The notes under the pieces: model-generated
What the model saw: only the letters and a program-made list of their open reading frames with translations
Told to the model about the DNA's origin: nothing
Database searches by the model: none
Shown: positions 1 through 7,411 of the stretch, piece by piece
How positions within the stretch are numbered: position 1 is the stretch's first letter
Layout of the letters: each line of letters opens with the position of its first letter
Assembly: GCF_007994075.1 (NCBI RefSeq)
Contig: NZ_VIWU01000001.1
Location: 7,502,001-7,566,000 of the forward strand
Origin: Pseudonocardia hierapolitana
Lineage (GTDB): Bacteria > Actinomycetota > Actinomycetes > Mycobacteriales > Pseudonocardiaceae
Reading direction: 5' to 3'
DNA: 64,000 nucleotides
Translations under genes and position numbers: made by a program

Positions 1-59
1 CCCCCACTTGCCTCGGACCCTGGCGACGACGCCTCGCGATGCCCTCCGGAGGTCTTGTG

Positions 60-587
60 ATGTCGGTGCTGCGAAGCATCTGGTCCGAGCACGGTCGCGG
101 GCGGACCGGGCCCCGCGCGCAGCCGTTCCGGGCCGCCGAGGTCCGGCCCGGCCGGGTGGCCGGGAACGTCGAGAGCCGGGGTGCCCAGGATCGAGCCGGG
201 GGCGGCACGAGGGTGCGGCGGGGTGTGATCGTCGACGACAACGAGCAGTTCCTCGCGGTCGCCCGGGATCATCTCTCGCGTGGCGGGTTGCAGATCGTCG
301 GCACCGCGATGAACCAGGCAGAGGCTTTGCGGCAGGCCGATGCGCTGCACCCGGATGTCGTTCTGGTCGACATCGGCCTGGGCGGTGAGAGCGGGTTCGA
401 GGTCGCTCGCCGCCTCGTCGCGGACGTTCCCGGGCTCGGGAGCTCCGTGGTGCTCATCTCGACCCGCGACGAGGAGGACCTCGCGGATCTGATCGCGGCC
501 AGCCCTGCGATCGGGTTCATCCCCAAGAACCTCTTGTCGGTTCGCGCGATCGAGAGTCTGCTGGGTCCCCGACCGGGTGTCAGGTGA
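60..587 (+). CDS. Response regulator, receiver domain only
   Basis: The C-terminal ~120 residues form a two-component receiver: an acidic pair in VIVDDNEQF, the phospho-acceptor Asp in VVLVDIGLGG, the switch Ser/Thr in LIST and the conserved Lys in GFIPK. No DNA-binding or enzymatic output domain follows, so it probably acts by protein contact or phosphotransfer. ATG at 60 was chosen because GGAGG lies 7 nt upstream and the added 51 residues keep strong third-position GC. GTG at 213, directly before the receiver, is the alternative; the Arg/Gly-rich extension has no recognisable fold. No kinase gene is adjacent. The 3' end overlaps the convergent MarR gene by 8 bp. Confidence 0.75.
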   Translation: MSVLRSIWSEHGRGRTGPRAQPFRAAEVRPGRVAGNVESRGAQDRAGGGTRVRRGVIVDDNEQFLAVARDHLSRGGLQIVGTAMNQAEALRQADALHPDVVLVDIGLGGESGFEVARRLVADVPGLGSSVVLISTRDEEDLADLIAASPAIGFIPKNLLSVRAIESLLGPRPGVR

Positions 588-1086
588 TGTCCGTGTCGCC
601 CAGCGCGTGCAGTGCGGTGCGGAGCAGCGCTGCGAGCTGCTCGCGCTCGCCGGCGGTGAGGGCCGCGAACAGGCGCGCCTCGTTGGCCATGTGCTCGGCG
701 AAGAACTCGTCGATCAGCTCCAGGGCGCGGGGCGTGAGCTGGACGCGCACCGAGCGGCGGTCGTCCGGGCCGGGGCTGCGCTGGACGAGCCCCTTCGCCT
801 CGAGCCGGTCGATGCGGTTGGTCATCGCCCCCGAGGTGATCATGGCGGCCTTGAGCAGCGCGCCCGGCGTGAGGGCGTACGGCGCGCCGGAGCGGCGGAG
901 CGTGAGCAGCACGTCGGCCTCCCACAGCTCGAGGTCGCGCGTGGCGTAGAAGGCCTTGAGCTCGCGGTCCAGGATGCGGTCGAGCCGCTGGATGCGCCCG
1001 ACGAGCCCCATGGGCCACAGGTCGTCCACGTCGTCGGGGCGCTCCCGGCGCCACTGGCCGAGGATCCGGTCGACCGCGTCCTCCAT
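580..1086 (-). CDS. MarR-family transcriptional regulator
   Basis: This 168-aa protein has the MarR winged-helix plan: an N-terminal dimer helix, a recognition helix region (LKAAMITSGAMTNRIDRLEAKG) and a wing with the typical DDRRSVRVQLT. It is divergent from a drug/metabolite transporter, so it most likely represses that exporter and itself from the shared 83-bp gap. ATG at 1086 is preferred because AAGAGAG lies about 10 nt upstream; an in-frame TTG at 1095 would sit on this site. The effector ligand cannot be told from sequence. Confidence 0.9.
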   Translation of the reverse strand: MEDAVDRILGQWRRERPDDVDDLWPMGLVGRIQRLDRILDRELKAFYATRDLELWEADVLLTLRRSGAPYALTPGALLKAAMITSGAMTNRIDRLEAKGLVQRSPGPDDRRSVRVQLTPRALELIDEFFAEHMANEARLFAALTAGEREQLAALLRTALHALGDTDIT

Positions 1087-1099
1087 GACCACCAACTCT

Positions 1100-1126
1100 C
1101 TTCACGTCGAGAAACTTGACGTCGAG
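1100..1126. promoter_or_regulatory. Two 12-bp direct repeats, candidate MarR sites
   Basis: CTTCACGTCGAG (1100-1111) and CTTGACGTCGAG (1115-1126) are near-identical direct repeats offset by 15 bp. The second is also a one-mismatch palindrome. They lie 14-40 bp ahead of the MarR start codon, as expected for autoregulation. No experimental motif for this regulator is known to me. Confidence 0.4.
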
Positions 1127-1146
1127 CCACCGGCGTGCTCCCATGT

Positions 1147-1162
1147 ATCTCGATATCGAGAT
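1147..1162. promoter_or_regulatory. 16-bp perfect palindrome, candidate operator
   Basis: ATCTCGATATCGAGAT is a perfect 16-bp palindrome ending 7 bp before the ATG of the EamA transporter. Its size and symmetry fit a MarR dimer site, and its position would block transcription start or elongation of the transporter gene. Confidence 0.6.
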
Positions 1163-1169
1163 TATCAGG

Positions 1170-2066
1170 ATGGAGAGTTCGGTGCGGGACCGCCTGCTGA
1201 CCATGCTCGCCCCCGTCAGCTGGGGCACCACCTACGTCGTCACGGCGGCTCTGCTGCCGCCCGACCGCCCGCTGCTCGCCGCGCTCCTGCGCGCCCTGCC
1301 TGCCGGATTGCTGGTGCTGCTGGTGGTGCGGCGGTTACCGCCTGCGCCGATCTGGTGGTGGCGGTTCCTCGTCCTCGGGATCGTGAACTTCGCCGCGTTC
1401 TTCCCGCTGCTCTTCTTCGCGGCCTACCGGCTGCCGGGGGGTGTCGCCGCGACGCTCGGCGCCGTGCAGCCGCTCATGGTCGCCGGGCTCGCCTGGCTGG
1501 TGCTGCGCACCCGCACGCCTGCGCGGCAGCTCGTGGCCGCGCTCGCGGGCGTCGCGGGCGTCGCGCTCATGACCCTCACCGCGCAGGCACGGCTGGACCC
1601 GCTCGCCGTGCTGGCGATGGTCACCGGCGTCGGTCTGATGGCTCTCGGGATCGTCCTGGCGAAGCGCTGGGGGAGCCCGGAGCACCCGCTCGTGTCCACC
1701 GCGTGGCAGATGACGCTCGGCGGCCTGCTGCTCGCGCCCCTCACGTTGGCCGTCGAGGGGCTTCCCGCAGCGCTGACCGTCGCCAACGCGGCCGGCTACA
1801 CCTACCTCGCGACGATCGGGGGCGCGCTCGCCTACGTGCTGTGGTTCCGCGGAATCGAGCGGTTGGGTCCCGCGACCGTCTCGCTGCTGACCCTGTCCAA
1901 CCCGCTGACCGCCACGCTCGCCGGGCTGGTCGTGCTCGGCCAGACCCTGGCTCCGGCCCAGGTCGCCGGGCTGGGCATCGCGCTGGCCGCGCTCGTGGTG
2001 GGCCAGGCGCTGGGTCGGTCGACGCCGCGCCCGGCGGAACACCGGCCTCAGCCCGCGGGCCGCTGA
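1170..2066 (+). CDS. EamA/DMT-family transporter
   Basis: This 298-aa integral membrane protein is almost entirely hydrophobic, with about ten predicted helices arranged as two EamA repeats. It belongs to the drug/metabolite transporter superfamily (RhaT/YdcZ-like exporters of metabolites or amino acids); the substrate is unknown. ATG at 1170 is chosen over ATG 1143 and the upstream starts because those would place the 16-bp operator-like palindrome inside the coding region. It is divergent from a MarR gene that probably controls it. Its last 19 bp overlap the end of a second, convergent MarR gene. Confidence 0.88.
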   Translation: MESSVRDRLLTMLAPVSWGTTYVVTAALLPPDRPLLAALLRALPAGLLVLLVVRRLPPAPIWWWRFLVLGIVNFAAFFPLLFFAAYRLPGGVAATLGAVQPLMVAGLAWLVLRTRTPARQLVAALAGVAGVALMTLTAQARLDPLAVLAMVTGVGLMALGIVLAKRWGSPEHPLVSTAWQMTLGGLLLAPLTLAVEGLPAALTVANAAGYTYLATIGGALAYVLWFRGIERLGPATVSLLTLSNPLTATLAGLVVLGQTLAPAQVAGLGIALAALVVGQALGRSTPRPAEHRPQPAGR

Positions 2067-2557
2067 GCGGGTCGGGGGAACGGCCTGCTGTCGAGCTCGT
2101 CGAAGTAGGTCTCGATGTCGTCGACCCAGCGCTTGACGAGCGTGCAGACCTGCCGCTTGTCCTCCGCAGGCCAGTCGGCGACCGCGTCGCGCATCCAGCC
2201 CTTGATCACCGCGTGGTAGCGGTCGATCAGCTCGATGCCCTCGGCGGTCAGTGTGAGCCGGGCCACCCGCCGGTCGTCGGGGTCGACCGTCTTCTCGATC
2301 AGTCCGCGGGTGACCAGGCGGTGGACCTGCCGGGTGGCGTGCGGTCCCTCCACCTGCATCGACTCGGCGAGCTCCTTGACGCTCGGCGGCTGCTCGGCCT
2401 TGCGGACGTGCCCCAGGATCTGCAGGCCGATCCGGTCGAGCGTGATGCCGGCCTCGGCGCAGGCTCGTTCGGACAGCTTGGTACGCCGGAGCATCCGGGT
2501 CAGACGGCTGATCGACGTCGTGGCATCCAGCAGCTCGTCGCCGTAGTCCTCCACCAC
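2048..2557 (-). CDS. MarR-family transcriptional regulator
   Basis: This 169-aa winged-helix regulator has the DNA-reading helix around VKELAESMQVEGPHATRQVHRL and the wing DPDDRRVARLTLT. It is divergent from a 14-helix MFS exporter, and two copies of one 15-bp palindrome lie between them, the usual set-up of a drug-inducible MarR repressor. The GTG start at 2557 follows AAGGGGG at close spacing; a second GTG at 2554 is equally possible. Its coding end overlaps the EamA gene by 19 bp. Confidence 0.9.
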   Translation of the reverse strand: MVEDYGDELLDATTSISRLTRMLRRTKLSERACAEAGITLDRIGLQILGHVRKAEQPPSVKELAESMQVEGPHATRQVHRLVTRGLIEKTVDPDDRRVARLTLTAEGIELIDRYHAVIKGWMRDAVADWPAEDKRQVCTLVKRWVDDIETYFDELDSRPFPRPAQRPAG

Positions 2558-2573
2558 AATCCCCCTTGACTGT

Positions 2574-2624
2574 TACCTAACTTAGGTAGGTAGTCTCCTG
2601 CGCGTTGGTTACCTACCAAAGGTA
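2574..2624. promoter_or_regulatory. Pair of 15-bp MarR operator palindromes
   Basis: TACCTAACTTAGGTA (2574-2588) and TACCTACCAAAGGTA (2610-2624) share the half-site TACCT and the same 15-bp geometry; their centres are 36 bp apart. They fill the gap between the divergent MarR and MFS genes. A possible -35 TTGACT (2566-2571) and -10 TAGTCT (2591-2596) for the MFS gene bracket the first copy, so a bound dimer would occlude the promoter. Confidence 0.7.
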
Positions 2625-2642
2625 GTCGTTCGAAGGGTTGAC

Positions 2643-4076
2643 ATGACACAGGCTGTTCCGGCCGTCGACACCGACATCGTTCCGAGGTCGCCAGGGGGTT
2701 GGTCGGTGGTCGCCGCGGCCGCCTTCGGGGCGTCGGTCACCGTCATGCAGCAGAGTGCGGTGCTTCCGCTGCTCCCGCGCCTGCAGACCGAGCTGGGCGC
2801 CGACGTCACGGCCGTGAGCTGGACCTTCACGATCAGCATGCTCGTCGGGGCGGTGGCCACCCCGCTGTTCAGCCGGTTCGGCGACATGTACGGGCGGCGC
2901 CGGATGCTGCTGGTGTCGTTCGTGCTGCTGCTGGCCGGGTCGGTGCTCGCGGGACTCGCGACCTCGCTGCCGACATTGCTGCTCGGAAGGGTGGTGCAGG
3001 GCTTCTCCGTCGCGGTGATCCCGCTGTCGATCGGCGTCGTCCGCGGGGCGCTGCCGCCGGAGAGGATGGCCACCGGCATCGGCACGATCAGCGCGACGAT
3101 CGGCATCGGCAGCGGGATCGGCCTGGTGCTGAGCGGCGTGATCGCCCAGTACACGACCGGCTTCCGGGCCGTGTTCTGGGTGATGGCCGTGCTCGCCGCC
3201 GCCGCGCTGGTCATCGGCGCGATCGTCCTGCGCGACCCGACCCCACCGCAGGGCGGGCGTCCCGACATCCCGGGCGCGATCCTCCTGGCGGGCGGCCTGG
3301 TCACGCTGCTGCTCGGCATCACGGAAGGCCGGAGCTGGGGCTGGACGTCCGCGGGGATCGTCGGGCTGTTCGCCGCCTCGGTCGTGCTCTTCGCGATCTG
3401 GGTGGCGGTGGAGCGGCGGACGGCGGAGCCGCTCGTCGACATCGACCTGTTGACCCACCGCGGCACGATCGGGGCGAGCGTGGCATCGATGCTGCTCGGG
3501 TTCGCGATGTTCGGTGGGTTCTCGCTGGCCCCGCAGTTCGTGCAGGCGCCCGCGACCGCGGGGTACGGGTTCGGCGCGTCCGTGCTGGAGGCCGGCCTCT
3601 ACCTGCTGCCGGCGTCCCTGCTGATGATGATCGTGTCACCGGCGTCCGGTGGGCTGATCCGGCGGTTGTCGGCGCCCTACGTGGTCGCGATCGGGGCGGT
3701 GCTGACCGGTGCGTCCGAACTGTGGCTCGTGCTGTCCCACGCCCACGTCACCGACGTGCTGATCTCGATGACGCTGCTCGGGGTCGGCATCGGGCTCGCG
3801 TACTCCGCGCTCGCGACGATGGCGATCGAGCACGTCGAGCCCGCCAGGACCGGGGTCGCGAGTGGGGTGAACAGCCTGGTCCGGATGCTCGGCGCGAGCG
3901 TCTCCGGGGCGGTGGCGGCGGCCGTGCTCGCCGCGCACGTGGCCCCGGGTGCCGCGCTGCCGTCGGCCGCGGGGTACGAGCTGGGCTTCGGCATCACCGC
4001 GATCGGCGCGGGGCTCGCGGCGGCGTTCGCCGTCGGCTTCGGGTGGCGCGGCCGGCGTCCGGTCCCGCAGCTCTGA
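2643..4076 (+). CDS. MFS drug efflux transporter, DHA2-like
   Basis: This 477-aa membrane protein has about 14 predicted helices, the size of the DHA2 (EmrB/QacA) proton-antiport efflux family. The MFS loop motif between helices 2 and 3 reads FSRFGDMYGRRRMLL. Substrates are likely hydrophobic drugs or antibiotics, but this is family knowledge, not visible specificity. It is preceded by two MarR operator copies and divergent from their presumed repressor. ATG at 2643 begins the hydrophilic N-terminus just before the first helix. Confidence 0.9.
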   Translation: MTQAVPAVDTDIVPRSPGGWSVVAAAAFGASVTVMQQSAVLPLLPRLQTELGADVTAVSWTFTISMLVGAVATPLFSRFGDMYGRRRMLLVSFVLLLAGSVLAGLATSLPTLLLGRVVQGFSVAVIPLSIGVVRGALPPERMATGIGTISATIGIGSGIGLVLSGVIAQYTTGFRAVFWVMAVLAAAALVIGAIVLRDPTPPQGGRPDIPGAILLAGGLVTLLLGITEGRSWGWTSAGIVGLFAASVVLFAIWVAVERRTAEPLVDIDLLTHRGTIGASVASMLLGFAMFGGFSLAPQFVQAPATAGYGFGASVLEAGLYLLPASLLMMIVSPASGGLIRRLSAPYVVAIGAVLTGASELWLVLSHAHVTDVLISMTLLGVGIGLAYSALATMAIEHVEPARTGVASGVNSLVRMLGASVSGAVAAAVLAAHVAPGAALPSAAGYELGFGITAIGAGLAAAFAVGFGWRGRRPVPQL

Positions 4077-4106
4077 CAGCGCAACCTGATGACCCGGCCC
4101 TGAGAA

Positions 4107-4153
4107 CTCAGGACCGACGGCTCAGGACCGACGGCTCAGGACCGACGGCTCAG
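4107..4153. repeat. 14-bp tandem repeat, 3.4 copies
   Basis: CTCAGGACCGACGG is repeated perfectly three times (4107-4120, 4121-4134, 4135-4148) with a partial fourth copy to 4153. It lies between the convergent ends of the MFS gene and the 55-aa gene, and the last unit supplies the stop codon of the latter. Confidence 0.95.
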
Positions 4154-4317
4154 CGCTGCGGGTTCCCGTCCGTGCGCTCGGGTGGGTCGTCGTCGGCGGG
4201 TGGTTCGGCGGACGCCCACTCCTCGCGGTTCGAGCCGCCCGGGCCGAGCTCGCCGGAGACCTGGTCGGCGAGCGCCTCGTCCTCCCGAGGGCTGTGCTTC
4301 GCACTACCGCGTTCCAT
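4150..4317 (-). CDS. Small acidic conserved hypothetical protein
   Basis: This 55-aa protein starts MERGSAKHSPREDEALADQV and has a Pro/Asp-rich tail (PPADDDPPERTDGNPQR). The N-terminal MERGS.KHSPR.D pattern matches small hydrophilic proteins I recognise as common in actinobacteria, function unknown. Support for a real gene: a strong GGAGG 6 nt before ATG 4317, and a start codon that overlaps the stop of the upstream DUF3618-like gene (14-bp overlap), suggesting translational coupling. It is the last gene of a three-gene envelope operon. There is no membrane segment. Confidence 0.75.
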   Translation of the reverse strand: MERGSAKHSPREDEALADQVSGELGPGGSNREEWASAEPPADDDPPERTDGNPQR

Positions 4318-4783
4318 CGGTTGCCTCCTTCCGGTGCGCGCGCCGGCGACGCAGGCTGCGCAGCCACAGGAGCAGCAGGGCGGCGATCACCCCGCCGACG
4401 ACGAGCGGCCGCTGGCGCACGGCGTCCTCGATGGCGGGCGCCTTCTCCGCCACCACCTCGCGGGCGTGGGTCACCTGGGCCTGCACCCGCTCGGTGGCCT
4501 CGGCGCGCTTCTCGCGCAGCCGCTGGGGCACGTCGACGCGGTGGACCAGCTCCTCGACCGTGTCGCCGAGCTCAGCCCGCAGCTGCTCGACGTCCCGCTC
4601 GACGACCTCACCCTCGCGCGGGGTGCCGCCGCCTGTCGCGCCCCCGCTCGTCGGCCCCCCGCTGGTCGGCCCTCCGCTGGTCGGCCCTCCGCTGGTCGGC
4701 CCTCCGCTGGTCGACCCTCCGCTGGTCGACCCCCCGCTCGTCGACCCCCCGCTCGTCGACCCCCCGCTCGTCGACGCGGTCAT
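4304..4783 (-). CDS. DUF3618-like membrane-anchored protein
   Basis: The 159-aa product has three parts: a Thr/Ser/Gly low-complexity N-terminus (residues 5-49, nine TSGGx units), an amphipathic helical middle (residues 55-115, VVERDVEQLRAELGDTVEEL), and one C-terminal transmembrane helix (VVGGVIAALLLLWL) followed by basic residues. The middle and anchor resemble DUF3618 proteins that travel with DUF1469/holin-like partners. ATG at 4783 overlaps the upstream stop as ATGA, so the genes are coupled. The function is unknown, probably at the membrane. Confidence 0.75.
   Translation of the reverse strand: MTASTSGGSTSGGSTSGGSTSGGSTSGGPTSGGPTSGGPTSGGPTSGGATGGGTPREGEVVERDVEQLRAELGDTVEELVHRVDVPQRLREKRAEATERVQAQVTHAREVVAEKAPAIEDAVRQRPLVVGGVIAALLLLWLRSLRRRRAHRKEATDGTR
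4637..4771 (-). repeat. 15-bp coding minisatellite, nine units
   Basis: Nine 15-bp units encode TSGG followed by S, P or A. Runs of identical units alternate in blocks (four ending in S, four in P, one in A), which points to slippage or unequal crossover expansion. The array stays in frame and adds a flexible linker near the N-terminus of the DUF3618-like protein. Confidence 0.95.
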
Positions 4784-5280
4784 CGGTGCACCGCGTTCCG
4801 CACGGCGGAGACGTCCTCCTGGACGCCCCGCACCGCCTGCTCGGGCACCGGGGGTGTGGCCTTCTGCAGCCGCGAACGCCCGACGAGGGCGAGCACACCG
4901 GCCACGAGCAGCAGCACGACCCCGACGATCAGGGCCGACAACCACACCGGGACGACCGTGGCGAGCCCGGCGACGGCGGAGGCGACCAGCGCGCCGACGC
5001 CGAAGAGGGCCACCACGCCGCCGGCGCCGGCGAGCCCGGCTCCGGCACCGGCGCGCTTGCCCTTCGCGGTGAGCTCGGTGCGTGCCAGCTCCAGCTCGCG
5101 GCGGACCAGCTCGGAGAGCTGTGCGGAGAGCCGGCGGACGAGCTCACCGGTCGGGACGTCGCCCAGGTCGGCACCGGTCGCAGCAGGGCCGGCCGCTGCG
5201 GGGTCCGGCGTACCGGGGAGGGGTGCAGCAGGAGGGGACGCCGTCCGCTGGGACGGCACGCCCGTCGTGTGCGAGGTCAT
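4780..5280 (-). CDS. Phage-holin-family (DUF1469/Actinobacterial holin-X) protein
   Basis: This 166-aa protein has a Pro/Ala-rich N-terminus, an amphipathic stretch (GELVRRLSAQLSELVRRELELARTEL) and two hydrophobic helices (about residues 78-105 and 110-135). This is the layout of the actinobacterial holin-X/DUF1469 family, which despite the name is usually chromosomal and not tied to prophages; no phage genes are nearby. It is first in an operon with the DUF3618-like and 55-aa genes (4-bp ATGA overlap). Confidence 0.8.
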   Translation of the reverse strand: MTSHTTGVPSQRTASPPAAPLPGTPDPAAAGPAATGADLGDVPTGELVRRLSAQLSELVRRELELARTELTAKGKRAGAGAGLAGAGGVVALFGVGALVASAVAGLATVVPVWLSALIVGVVLLLVAGVLALVGRSRLQKATPPVPEQAVRGVQEDVSAVRNAVHR

Positions 5281-5310
5281 GCCGCAGGCCTACCCCGCCG
5301 CCCGGCTCCA

Positions 5311-6432
5311 CTAACCCGTGACCGCCGCCTCCAGCTCGGCCACGGCATCCGACACCGCGATCACGCTCGCACCGCGGGCCGCCTGCTCGCCCGATCCGTT
5401 GCGCAACCGCCGTGCCTCGGCGGCGGGGGCGTCGAGTGCGGCGGCGAGCTCGTCCGGTCGCTCGGCGAGGACGTCGACCGCGTCGGCCAGCCGCTCGAGC
5501 AGGACCGCGAGCTCCGGGTCGCCTGCGTGGTCGGCACGCTCGGCGAGGTTGCCGAGCAGCACGCTCACCTGCAGCACCCGTTCGCTGACGCGACTGAGCC
5601 GGTCGACGACGTCGCGCCCGGCGAGCGGGGAGTCCGCCCGTCGGATGTGGCGCCGCCGCGGGTTCCAGCGGACGCTCTCGCGGCCGTACCAGACCGCGTC
5701 ATCGGCCCGTCGCACGGCGCGGCGCAGGCCGCGGGCGCTGTGGGCCCACCGGCGCGCGTCGGCCTCCGACCAGCCGTCGTGCACGGTCGCGGCCATGTCG
5801 CGCAGCTGCGCGGCGACCTCGGCGATCAGCGTGGTGACCGCGTGCCGCGCGTCGCGCAGGTGCACAGGGGGAAGCAGGAGGGTGTTCACGAGGGCGCCGA
5901 CGAGCGACCCGCAGAGGCTGAGCGCCAGCCAGCTGGCCAGGTCGAGGGCGTTCGCCGCGGTGCCGTTGACCACCACGATCAGCGCGGTGATGGAGACCCA
6001 CCACCCGTCGGGGCCGAACTGGCGCCACCGGCCCACCAGCAGCCCGAGCAGGACGACGAGTGGCACGGCGACGGTGACGGCCGGCACGAGCCGGCCCACG
6101 AGGTGCGCGAGCACGACCCCGGCCGCCACCGTGCCCGCCTGCCGGGCCGCGCCCGTCCAGGAGCCGCGCACCGTGCTCGTCACGGTGAGCACCGCGGCGT
6201 ACGGGGCGAGGAAGGCGTGGGTGCCGGCCCACGGGCCCGTCACCAGCAGCGCCCCGACGGCGGCCAGCGCGGCCTTGGCCGACTGCACCACGACCTCGCG
6301 CTCGCGGCCCGGCCTGCGCAGCACGCGCAGCCGCTCCCGCATCGAGTTCCGCAGCGGGTTCCGCATCGAGTTCCACAGCGAGTTCCGCAGCTTCGACACG
6401 TCGAGGTGGTGCCCCCGGTCGAGCCGGGACAT
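5311..6432 (-). CDS. FUSC-family / aromatic acid exporter-like membrane protein
   Basis: The 373-aa product has about six transmembrane helices between residues 50 and 195, then a long cytoplasmic helical region (residues 200-373). This is the half-size FUSC/DUF939 layout related to fusaric acid and aromatic acid exporters; no partner subunits are adjacent. The first 40 residues are basic and carry a duplicated LRNS.xNSMRNP motif from a 24-bp DNA repeat. It ends 30 bp ahead of the holin-like gene start on the same strand and could be the head of that operon. Confidence 0.75.
   Translation of the reverse strand: MSRLDRGHHLDVSKLRNSLWNSMRNPLRNSMRERLRVLRRPGREREVVVQSAKAALAAVGALLVTGPWAGTHAFLAPYAAVLTVTSTVRGSWTGAARQAGTVAAGVVLAHLVGRLVPAVTVAVPLVVLLGLLVGRWRQFGPDGWWVSITALIVVVNGTAANALDLASWLALSLCGSLVGALVNTLLLPPVHLRDARHAVTTLIAEVAAQLRDMAATVHDGWSEADARRWAHSARGLRRAVRRADDAVWYGRESVRWNPRRRHIRRADSPLAGRDVVDRLSRVSERVLQVSVLLGNLAERADHAGDPELAVLLERLADAVDVLAERPDELAAALDAPAAEARRLRNGSGEQAARGASVIAVSDAVAELEAAVTG
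6341..6388 (-). repeat. 24-bp tandem duplication in FUSC gene
   Basis: Two 24-bp units (6341-6364 and 6365-6388) differ at two positions and duplicate eight residues within the basic N-terminus of the FUSC protein, in frame. Confidence 0.85.
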
Positions 6433-6596
6433 GCGGGGGAGTGAACAGCGCTACTGGCGGCTGCGTCACCGTCAGCCGGCGAACTGCAGGTGAACGCTGC
6501 GCCCGCCGGTCGGCCGTGCGCGACGAGCGGGCCACCGGCCGTATCGAAGCGTCCGGCGACGTTTGCTTCTCCCGGAAGCGGTGGAACCTGTCGGAC

Positions 6597-7088
6597 ATGG
6601 AGGTTTCCCGCCGGCCCGCCCCCGGCCGTATCGAGTTCGTCCACCGCAGCTGGCCGGCGGACCCGGAGCAGCTCGCGGCGATCCGGCGGGAGCTCTCCGG
6701 CTGGCTCGCCCCGCTGGAACTGACCGAGATGGAGGTCGCCGACGTCGTGCTCGCGGTCGACGAGGCCGCCGCCAATGCCGTGCGCCACGCCTACGGCCCC
6801 GACGAGGCCGGGGTCGTCGAGCTCACGCTGTGGACGGAGTCCGCGACGACGGAATCAGGGACGACGGAATCAGGGACGACGGAGCCTGCGACGCTCTGCA
6901 TCGAGGTCGTCGACCACGGCAGCTGGCGTCCACCTGCCGACCGCCCCGCGGAGGGCGGGCGCGGAATCCCCCTCATGCACCACATGTCGGAGTCGGTGCT
7001 CATCCACTTCGACGACCGGGGCAGTCGCGTGCTCCTGCGGCACCGGATTCCCGACCCGAACGGGGAGCGGGAGCGCGAGGAGGCCTGA
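6597..7088 (+). CDS. Anti-sigma-type ATP-binding protein (HATPase_c_2)
   Basis: This 163-aa protein is a stand-alone GHKL ATPase of the RsbW/SpoIIAB type. The N-box is DEAAANAVRHAY, the G1 box VVDHGSW and the G2 box GGRGIPLM. Such proteins in actinobacteria act as anti-sigma kinases or partners of stress sigma factors and anti-anti-sigma proteins; no such partner is adjacent. ATG at 6597 begins the conserved domain, with only a weak ribosome site. Residues ~84-93 hold an unusual TTESG duplication (15-bp repeat at 6846-6875) in a loop, which may be variable. Confidence 0.85.
   Translation: MEVSRRPAPGRIEFVHRSWPADPEQLAAIRRELSGWLAPLELTEMEVADVVLAVDEAAANAVRHAYGPDEAGVVELTLWTESATTESGTTESGTTEPATLCIEVVDHGSWRPPADRPAEGGRGIPLMHHMSESVLIHFDDRGSRVLLRHRIPDPNGEREREEA
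6846..6875 (+). repeat. 15-bp tandem repeat in anti-sigma gene
   Basis: ACGACGGAATCAGGG occurs twice perfectly (6846-6860, 6861-6875) with a partial third copy, coding TTESG units in the loop between the N-box and G1 box. Confidence 0.9.
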
Positions 7089-7114
7089 GGCCCCCTGGCG
7101 GGTACCCCGGGGAC

Positions 7115-7411
7115 ATGGTCAAGCGGCAACGAGGAGACAAGCCGCACCGCACGCGGGCCGACTACGAACGTGGCCTGCCCGACTACCACGACCCCACCGC
7201 CGGATTCGGCGGGGCCGCCCCGACCTACAGCGCGCTGACGCTGCGGGCCGTGCTCGCGGCGTTCGGGCTCGTGTTCGCGGTCGGCGCGGCGTGGATCGGG
7301 TTCGCGAACGCGTTCCCGCTGCTCGGGTGGGCGATGGTGGTGATAGCGCTGATCGCCCTCGTCGATCTCGCGTGGGTGCTCTACCGCAAGTGGCGCGGCG
7401 AGCCCGGCTGA
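7115..7411 (+). CDS. Small two-helix membrane protein
   Basis: This 98-aa protein has a basic hydrophilic N-terminus (MVKRQRGDKPHRTRADYERG) followed by two transmembrane helices at about residues 45-66 and 69-90 and a basic tail. It resembles short actinobacterial membrane proteins of unknown function; I cannot assign a family with certainty. ATG at 7115 lies 26 bp after the anti-sigma gene in the same direction, so it may be co-transcribed. Its last 31 bp overlap the convergent decarboxylase gene. Confidence 0.7.
   Translation: MVKRQRGDKPHRTRADYERGLPDYHDPTAGFGGAAPTYSALTLRAVLAAFGLVFAVGAAWIGFANAFPLLGWAMVVIALIALVDLAWVLYRKWRGEPG

Noticed and set aside
4780..5280. Prophage remnant because of the holin-like gene
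   Set aside because: No lysin, structural or integrase genes nearby; DUF1469/holin-X proteins are ordinary chromosomal genes in actinobacteria.
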